Positions 52,970-58,857 of a DNA stretch of 58,857 nucleotides are shown here, piece after piece. Numbering within the stretch: position 1 is the stretch's first letter; the number at the start of each line of letters is the position of its first letter. The DNA comes from a bacterium (GTDB lineage Bacteria; Pseudomonadota; Alphaproteobacteria; SP197): contig JAPPGE010000090.1 of assembly GCA_028821455.1 (NCBI GenBank), positions 1-58,857 on the forward strand, in the 5' to 3' direction. The notes under the pieces were generated by a model that was not told where the DNA came from, searched no databases, and saw only the letters and a program-made list of their open reading frames with translations. Both the position numbers and the translations under genes were made by a program.

Positions 52970-55900
52970 ACGCCCTCATCAACGCAGCTCTCGACCGTCC
53001 CCGTACGGTCATGCTCACCCTCGTGCTGCTCCTGGTCGTCGGCGTGTCGGTCTACATCGCGATCCCGAAAGAGTCCGATCCCGACATCAACATCCCCATT
53101 ATCTACGTGTCGATGCACCACGAGGGAATCTCGCCCGATGATGCGGTCAGCCTTCTGATCAAGCCCATGGAACAGGAGCTGCGCGGAATCGAGCATGTCA
53201 GTGAAGTCAGATCGACGGCGTTTGAGGGCGGCGCCAATGTCACTCTCGAATTCGAAGCGGGATTTGATCCCGATACCGCCCTGGAAGATGTCCGGGCCAG
53301 GGTCGACATCGCCAAGACTGACCTGCCTGACGACACGGATGATCCCACTGTGCACGAGATCAACCTGTCGCTGTTTCCCGTGCTCGTCGTGAGCCTGTCG
53401 GGCAACGCGCCGGAACGGACCATGCTGCGTCTGGCCCGCACGCTCAAGGACAACATCGAGGGTGTCAGCGAGGTTCTCGAGGCCGTCATCAAGGGAGACC
53501 GCGAGGAGGTCGTCGAGGTCATCGTCGATCCGGTCATCCTGGAGAGCTACCGGCTCAATGTCGTGGAGATCGCGCGGGACATCAGCCGGTCCAACCGGCC
53601 GGTGGCCGTCGGTCTGATGGACACCGGTGCCGGACAGTTCGCCATCAAGGTTCCTGGGCTTATCGACGACGTGGATGACTTCCTGGGTCTGCCCCTCAAG
53701 ATCGAGGGCGATGCGACCGCCAATGTCGGCGAACTGGCAGAGGTCAGGCGGACGTTCAAGGATGCCCGGGTCCATGCACGGGTGAAGGGTGAGCCGGCAC
53801 TGACCATCGAGGTGTCCAAGAGAACCGGCGAGAACATCATCGAGACCATCGAAAAGGTGAGGGCCGTCGTGGCGGCAACAAGCGCCGGCTGGCCGCCGAG
53901 CGTGAAGGTCGCCTTCTCGAGGGACGAGTCGAAGGGCATCCGGCTCATGCTGGCCGATTTGCAGAACAACGTGATGACAGCCGTGCTTCTCGTGATGGTC
54001 GTGATCGTGTGGTGTCTGGGCTGGCGATCGGCCGCCCTTGTCGGCGTCGCCATACCGGGGTCGTTCCTGACTGGAATTCTGGTTCTTGCGATTGCCGGCC
54101 TGACCCTCAACATCGTCGTGTTGTTCAGCCTCATCCTCGCGGTCGGCATGCTCGTCGATGGCGCCATTGTCGTCACCGAGTATGCCGACAGGAAGATGTC
54201 CGAAGGCCTCGATCGCCGCGCGGCCTACTTTGCCGCCGCCTCCCGCATGGCCTGGCCGATCACCGCCTCCACCCTGACGACACTCGTGGCGTTCTTTCCC
54301 CTCATGTTCTGGACGGGAATGGTCGGCGAATTCATGAAGTACCTGCCGATCACCCTGATTGCCGTTCTCTCCGCGTCGCTTGCCATGGCGCTCATCTTCG
54401 TGCCCACCCTGGGATCGTTGTTTGGCAAGAGCACCGGGCATGACAGCGACCAGGCACGGGCCCTGTCCGAGGACTCTGGCGGCAGCCTCGATGGCGTGCG
54501 CGGCTTTACCGGCATTTATCTCGGGACTCTGCGCGTCCTGCTGCGCCACCCGGTCAAGGTTCTCCTGGTCTCGGTCCTGTTGCTGGCCGGAGTGCAGGTC
54601 GCCTACGCCCGCTACGGCAACGGTGTCGAGTTCTTTCCCGATATCGAGCCCGAAAGGGCGGCGTTCCAGATTCATGCCAGGGGCAACCTCTCCACGGCGG
54701 AAAAGGACAGTCTGGTTCGCGAGGTCGAGGACCGGTTGCTCGACATGAGCGAGTTCGAGACGATCTTTGTGGCATCGGGCGGCAGAGAGGACAACCGGGG
54801 GGCCGAAGACGTCATCGGTACGGTCAACGTGGAACTCGTCGACTGGTCGCTGAGACGTCCCGCGTCCGCAATCTTCGAGGAAGTCCTCGAAAGAATTGCG
54901 GGCCTTGCCGGCATCCACGTCGAATCGCGCGGGCAGAGGCGGGGCCCCAGATCTGCGAAACCGATCAAGATTCAGGTGTCGTCGAGCGACCCGGTTTTGC
55001 TGGAAAGAGCGGTTGCCACCCTGCGCGATCATCTCGACGAGGTGGATGGACTGAGGGATATCGAGGACAGCCGTCCGATCCCCGGAATTCAATGGGAGGT
55101 CGTTGTCGACCGCACCCAGGCGGCGAAGTTCGGGGCAGACGTCGGCTCGGTCGGCTCGATCATCCAGCTCGTGACCAGGGGGTTGCGCATCACCACGGTG
55201 CGACTCGATGATTCGAATGACGAGATCGATGTCCTGGCCCGGTTCCCGGAAGACATGCGCACCCTTGACGGACTTGACCAGCTCCGCGTCGAGACCCCTC
55301 TGGGACACGTGCCGATCAGGAACTTTGTAGAGCGCTCGGCCAGGCCAAGGGTTGGCAGGATTCAGCGGGTGGACGGCGAACGCGTCATGACCGTCGAGGC
55401 CGATATCAGGGAAGGGGTCCTGGCGGATTCCCTGGTGCGTGACCTGCAGGCATGGCTGGGCACGGTCGAACTCGGACCCGGCGTCGAGGTTGAATTCCGG
55501 GGTGACAACGAACGTCAGGAAGAGGCATCCGAGTTCCTGCTCAAGGCCTTCATCGTCGCGATCTTCATGATGGCCATCATTCTCGTCACGCAGTTCAACA
55601 GTTTCTATTCGGCCTTCCTCATCCTGACTGCGGTGATCATGTCCACAGTCGGGGTCATGATCGGCCTTCTTGTAACCGGCAAGCCCTACGGCATGATCAT
55701 GTCGAGTATCGGCGTCATTGCTCTTGCCGGCATTGTGGTCAACAACAACATCGTTCTCATCGACACCTTTGACAGGCTGCGCCGCACGATCGGTGATCCC
55801 GTTGAAGCCATCCTGCGGACCGGGGCGCAGCGCCTCAGACCGGTACTCCTGACCATGGTCACGACCATTCTCGGACTCATGCCCATGGTGCTTCAGGTCA

Positions 55901-56124
55901 ACATCGATTTCGTCACCCGAGAGGTCAGCGTGGGAGCACCCTCGACCCAGTGGTGGGTCCAGCTGGCAAGCGCCATCGTGTTCGGTCTGGCATTCGCCAC
56001 GGTCCTGACGCTGATTGTGACGCCGTGCGCCCTGATGGTGCGCGAGAACGTCGGCGGTTGGCGCCAGGCCCGGAAGGCGCGTCGTGCCGGCCGCGCCGGC
56101 GCAGCGCTGGAAGCGGCAGAGTGA
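52966..56124 (+). CDS. RND-family efflux pump, inner-membrane permease
   Basis: 1052 residues, AcrB/HAE-type architecture: TM1 at the N-terminus, two large periplasmic loops (about 35-330 and 555-860) and two six-helix bundles. TM4 reads GMLVDGAIVVTEYADR, keeping only one of the two Asp residues of the AcrB proton relay. The TM10 region reads GIVVNNNIVLID, with Asn where AcrB has Lys940. Such changes occur in non-multidrug subfamilies. The start is GTG at 52966 within the adaptor stop. The substrate is unknown. Confidence 0.92.
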   Translation: MNALINAALDRPRTVMLTLVLLLVVGVSVYIAIPKESDPDINIPIIYVSMHHEGISPDDAVSLLIKPMEQELRGIEHVSEVRSTAFEGGANVTLEFEAGFDPDTALEDVRARVDIAKTDLPDDTDDPTVHEINLSLFPVLVVSLSGNAPERTMLRLARTLKDNIEGVSEVLEAVIKGDREEVVEVIVDPVILESYRLNVVEIARDISRSNRPVAVGLMDTGAGQFAIKVPGLIDDVDDFLGLPLKIEGDATANVGELAEVRRTFKDARVHARVKGEPALTIEVSKRTGENIIETIEKVRAVVAATSAGWPPSVKVAFSRDESKGIRLMLADLQNNVMTAVLLVMVVIVWCLGWRSAALVGVAIPGSFLTGILVLAIAGLTLNIVVLFSLILAVGMLVDGAIVVTEYADRKMSEGLDRRAAYFAAASRMAWPITASTLTTLVAFFPLMFWTGMVGEFMKYLPITLIAVLSASLAMALIFVPTLGSLFGKSTGHDSDQARALSEDSGGSLDGVRGFTGIYLGTLRVLLRHPVKVLLVSVLLLAGVQVAYARYGNGVEFFPDIEPERAAFQIHARGNLSTAEKDSLVREVEDRLLDMSEFETIFVASGGREDNRGAEDVIGTVNVELVDWSLRRPASAIFEEVLERIAGLAGIHVESRGQRRGPRSAKPIKIQVSSSDPVLLERAVATLRDHLDEVDGLRDIEDSRPIPGIQWEVVVDRTQAAKFGADVGSVGSIIQLVTRGLRITTVRLDDSNDEIDVLARFPEDMRTLDGLDQLRVETPLGHVPIRNFVERSARPRVGRIQRVDGERVMTVEADIREGVLADSLVRDLQAWLGTVELGPGVEVEFRGDNERQEEASEFLLKAFIVAIFMMAIILVTQFNSFYSAFLILTAVIMSTVGVMIGLLVTGKPYGMIMSSIGVIALAGIVVNNNIVLIDTFDRLRRTIGDPVEAILRTGAQRLRPVLLTMVTTILGLMPMVLQVNIDFVTREVSVGAPSTQWWVQLASAIVFGLAFATVLTLIVTPCALMVRENVGGWRQARKARRAGRAGAALEAAE

Positions 56125-56150
56125 TTCTCCTGAATTCGAACGGATGATCT

Positions 56151-57161
56151 GTGGTCGGGCGCCGTATCCAGTGGATCGCAGCGGTGGTGATCGCTCTGGC
56201 GGCCATCTACACGATTGCCTGGCACGGCCTCGCGCTCAGGCTAGAAGGGATCATGGACGAGGCCGCGGCTCCATCTGCGGAGAAGGACTGGCACGCCTCG
56301 TGGACACGGCTTGAAGCCGACGGCTTTCCCCTTTCCATGCGCATGACCGCGCAGCAGCCGAGAGTTGTCTGGGGCCGCGGCCGCGAACAAGTCACCTGGC
56401 AGGCGTCAGAACTCGTGATCATCACGAATCCGTTCGACCCGACAGTCGTGTCGCTGGTGCTGCCCCGCAGGCAGGATCTCGCCATCGAGACACCGTCGCG
56501 CCACCAGGTCATCGGCATTTCCATGGTTCATGGTCGCGCCGCAATCGGGCTTGCGTCCGGCGAGGTGGACGCCATCGCTATCGGTCTCGAGGATGTAGCC
56601 GTGATATCCGGCAACGGAACGGCTCTCGCCGAGGCCGGCACGCTGGATCTCGTCACGGCCACCAGCGGAGACGGGGAGGGCAGGGATGTCTTCCTGGAGG
56701 TGACGGACTTGACGACCGGGAGGGGCTTCGCCGAGCAGGTGGAAAGAGGCATGGCGCGGATGCGTGTGGTGGGCGCCTTGCCGCGCCAGGGTACGGCGAG
56801 GGAACGCGTGGACGCCTGGAGGCGCGCCGGCGGTTACGTGGACCTGGAAGATCTTGTTCTCGAGTGGCAGCCGCTCGTGGCCCGGGGCCAGGGACGCCTC
56901 GCGCTCGACAGGGAGAACCGGCCCATTGGCGCCCTGCGTCTCGATGTCGTCGGCTATCGCGAGATCATCACGGCTCTGTCGCAGGCAGGCAAGGTGCGCC
57001 AGGATCAGGCGGATATCCTCGCAGCGACCCTCGATCTCATGGCCGGGCCGCCGGTTGACGGCCAACGGCGCCTCGATGTCGACCTTTCGATGCAGCACGG
57101 ACGGATGACCGTCGGGCCCTTCTCCGTCATGCGCCTTGCCCCGCTGTGGCCGCCGCCATGA
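56151..57161 (+). CDS. DUF2125 domain protein
   Basis: 336 residues from a GTG at 56151, with a single N-terminal membrane anchor or signal (IQWIAAVVIALAAIYTIAWHG) and the rest periplasmic. The pattern (SWTRLEADGFPLSMRMTAQQP, then LEDLVLEWQPLVARGQGRLALD) is that of DUF2125, an alphaproteobacterial family of unknown function. It begins 26 bp after the RND gene and is probably cotranscribed with the pump. Confidence 0.82.
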   Translation: MVGRRIQWIAAVVIALAAIYTIAWHGLALRLEGIMDEAAAPSAEKDWHASWTRLEADGFPLSMRMTAQQPRVVWGRGREQVTWQASELVIITNPFDPTVVSLVLPRRQDLAIETPSRHQVIGISMVHGRAAIGLASGEVDAIAIGLEDVAVISGNGTALAEAGTLDLVTATSGDGEGRDVFLEVTDLTTGRGFAEQVERGMARMRVVGALPRQGTARERVDAWRRAGGYVDLEDLVLEWQPLVARGQGRLALDRENRPIGALRLDVVGYREIITALSQAGKVRQDQADILAATLDLMAGPPVDGQRRLDVDLSMQHGRMTVGPFSVMRLAPLWPPP

Positions 57162-57177
57162 TGACGGTCCGGGCGGT

Positions 57178-58590
57178 TCAACCGCGTGCCGTGACGTCGA
57201 GGACGAGGCCTGGCAGGCGCGAGACATCGCCAAGGCACCGTCGCAAGTTGCGCTTCTGACGGGGTGCAAGCTGCGTCACGTCGATGCCCGGACCAGCGGC
57301 AATGCCGGCTTCGAGATCCTTGATCTGCTGTCTGATCATGAGGTCCAGAAACACCTCGTGGGCATCGGTGAATGCCAGCATGTCGGTCCTGGCGATCACG
57401 CCGAGTTCGGCCAGGGCCGCCAGGCGCACGGCGGTGCCGGTCGCTTCTATGCCGTGACGCAAGGCCATGGCGCGGGCGCCGGCGACCAGTGGAAACAGGC
57501 CACCGATCTTGAGATCGAGACGTCCGTCCTTCGTCTTCAGGCCGCCCAGAAACCCGCGTGGCGAAACCCAGGTCTGCAACTGCTCCGCCATCATTCTCGG
57601 CAGCACCGGAGTGCGGGCCGTTTCCAGTGCCCGGCTGCGCAGCCTGTCGGTCAGCATGCGGTCGCCGTGCACGTGAACCAGATCGAAGAAGATGTCGACA
57701 TTGAGCAGACTCGCGCCGTCGGCGCGTGCCGCCCAGCCGCCGATGACGTTCTGCCAGCCGTCGATGGACCGTCGCCACTCGGGATTGGAGGCCATGACCC
57801 CTCCCTTGCAGTAGGGCAGGCCTGCCGCGTCCAGCAGATCGCAGGCCGCGGTTGCGATGCGCTGGAGGATGGCGTCGTCCACCTCGCCGGTGCTGACAAT
57901 TGCGTTGTCCTGATCGCCTGCGAGAAGGGACTCACCGCGTCCGGCGGATCCAAGGATGAAGAAGGCCCAGCCGTCTTTCGCCTCATCGGCCGCGGCGAGG
58001 CGGGCGGCACGGGCGGTGAGCTTGCGATAGAAGCTCGAAATCATCGAGGCAATGCGCGAGGCGCTCATTCCCTCGTCGAGAAGGGCGCCGGCCATCGGCG
58101 CCAGCCGGGCGTGAACCTCTGCAAGGTCGTGCGCGCTGGTGGCGGCATCGAGTGCATCGTTGATGGCAAGGGCCTCCCCCGCCTGATGCCGGACCAGCAG
58201 CTTCGAGGTCATGATGCCGCACAGGACGCCGGAGGAATCCGTGACGGCGAGGTGGCGCAGGGACAGTCTCGTCATGCGGCCAAGGGCCACGTAGGCGGGT
58301 TCGTCGGCCATGACGGAGATGAGCGGCGTTGACATCAGCTCACCGGATGTCAGCCGGAGAGCTGCCGGACCGTGGTTTGCCACGGCCCGCACGACATCGC
58401 GTTCGGTGATGATTCCGGGTCCGCCGGCATGGCCGTCGCGGTCGACCAGGACCGACGAGATGTGCCGGTCGATCATCGTCGAGGCGGCATCGGCGAGCAG
58501 ACATCCGGGTTCAACGAATACGAGATCGCCTGCCATGATGTCGCGGACGCGGAAGCGCCAGGGCCAGGTATCGACCTGATGGCGGTTCAT
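57178..58590 (-). CDS. CBS-pair protein with DUF294 nucleotidyltransferase-like domains
   Basis: 470 residues. Two CBS motifs fill about 15-135 (VRDIMAGDLVFVEPGCLLADAASTMI and later ELMSTPLISVMADEPAYVALGRM) and would bind adenosyl ligands. The DUF294 nucleotidyltransferase-like domain has GSAGRGESLLAGDQDNAI (about 213-231), the GSxGRxE/DxD pattern of a nucleotide-binding active site, and a helical DUF294 C-terminal domain follows. It overlaps the exonuclease gene by 4 bp, a recurrent pairing in proteobacteria. Its reaction is not established. Confidence 0.87.
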   Translation of the reverse strand: MNRHQVDTWPWRFRVRDIMAGDLVFVEPGCLLADAASTMIDRHISSVLVDRDGHAGGPGIITERDVVRAVANHGPAALRLTSGELMSTPLISVMADEPAYVALGRMTRLSLRHLAVTDSSGVLCGIMTSKLLVRHQAGEALAINDALDAATSAHDLAEVHARLAPMAGALLDEGMSASRIASMISSFYRKLTARAARLAAADEAKDGWAFFILGSAGRGESLLAGDQDNAIVSTGEVDDAILQRIATAACDLLDAAGLPYCKGGVMASNPEWRRSIDGWQNVIGGWAARADGASLLNVDIFFDLVHVHGDRMLTDRLRSRALETARTPVLPRMMAEQLQTWVSPRGFLGGLKTKDGRLDLKIGGLFPLVAGARAMALRHGIEATGTAVRLAALAELGVIARTDMLAFTDAHEVFLDLMIRQQIKDLEAGIAAGPGIDVTQLAPRQKRNLRRCLGDVSRLPGLVLDVTARG

Positions 58591-58857
58591 GGAACGTGCC
58601 AGCCCAGGGAACGCTGTTCAGAACGGGTGCGCCGCGCCCGCCCGGCAAGGGCAAGGGCGTCACCCAGTGTCACGACACCCTGGTCCTTGAGCAGCGGCAC
58701 GATGCGCGTGAAGAGTTCGGCAGCGGAGAGTGCGTCACCCAATGCCGTGTGGCGGCCCCCCCCCGCAACCCCCAAGTGGCCGCCCACCGCATAGAGATAC
58801 AGCGTCCGCACGTCCCGGACAAACACCGCGACAAAGTGGGCGGGATACACCGAGAAA
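58587..58857 (-). CDS. DnaQ-like 3'-5' exonuclease, C-terminal fragment at window edge
   Basis: Only the last 90 or so residues are inside the window; the frame is open through the right edge. The motif RHTALGDALSAAELFTRIVP is the ExoIII region of DEDDh exonuclease domains (H...D pair), as in DNA polymerase III epsilon relatives. A run of nine C at about 58755-58763 codes for the Gly-rich turn before it; the frame reads through sensibly. It overlaps the CBS/DUF294 gene by 4 bp, so the two are coupled. Confidence 0.72.
   Translation of the reverse strand, partial: FSVYPAHFVAVFVRDVRTLYLYAVGGHLGVAGGGRHTALGDALSAAELFTRIVPLLKDQGVVTLGDALALAGRARRTRSEQRSLGWHVP

Noticed and set aside
52939..55308. Very long open frame (about 790 codons) on the minus strand opposite the RND pump
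   Set aside because: It is fully antisense to a clearly recognised gene and has a His/Asp/Arg-rich composition typical of mirror frames in GC-rich DNA.
58755..58763. Nine-C run suspected as a frameshift in the exonuclease gene
   Set aside because: The frame on both sides reads as plausible exonuclease (GHLGV before, RHTALGDA after), so no correction is needed.

Overview
The window is high-GC chromosomal DNA, most likely from an alphaproteobacterium. The clues are the rimP-nusA-rnpM-infB-rbfA-truB-rpsO-pnp block, with rnpM fused to an L7Ae-like domain; an Irr-type Fur protein next to a matching Irr-box promoter; a SAM-II-type riboswitch before metZ; and a DUF2125 gene. The species cannot be named from sequence alone. 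No tRNA, rRNA, prophage or CRISPR array was seen. Only two mobile or selfish remnants stand out: an IS21-type element at the left edge and an eroded vapBC module.

Layout. 1-1.7 kb: IS21-family istA with end repeats. 2.2-4.4 kb: SulP transporter fused to STAS and cyclic-nucleotide-binding domains. 4.9-7.9 kb (minus): creatinase-like M24 hydrolase, PhyH dioxygenase, XRE-cupin regulator and a cold-shock-like protein. 8.1-17.3 kb (plus): the transcription/translation operon rimP to pnp. 17.4-21.8 kb (plus): nitronate-monooxygenase-like gene, irr, then a rubrerythrin / Fe-S oxidoreductase / DUF3501 operon whose promoter holds a perfect Irr-type palindrome. 21.8-26.3 kb (minus): LolA-like periplasmic protein, then a WYL regulator with a tandem AAA+ ATPase. 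26.7 kb: rhodanese.

27.4-51.8 kb is a long catabolic region that I read as a quaternary-amine (betaine) locus. It has a complete peptide/betaine-type ABC importer, a Rieske oxygenase, two SDRs, a DAO-type flavoprotein, a DapA-family lyase, an enolase-superfamily enzyme with the key residues of hydroxyproline-betaine 2-epimerase (HpbD), a non-pyrrolysine MttB-family methyltransferase, a nucleoside hydrolase, a desaturase/Rieske-ferredoxin pair, an orphan Tat-exported binding protein, a homocysteine methyltransferase-like gene and a betainyl-CoA-thioesterase-like hotdog protein. The working model is import, epimerisation, oxidative demethylation by Rieske and flavin enzymes, ring opening by the DapA-like enzyme, and use of methyl groups through corrinoid or homocysteine chemistry. 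metZ under SAM-II control sits inside this region and may connect it to methionine supply.

51.8-57.2 kb: RND efflux adaptor and pump with DUF2125. 57.2 kb to the end (minus): CBS/DUF294 nucleotidyltransferase and the C-terminus of an exonuclease, cut by the window edge. Most start choices rest on Shine-Dalgarno spacing and family length; all functions are inferred by reading the proteins, with no database search.
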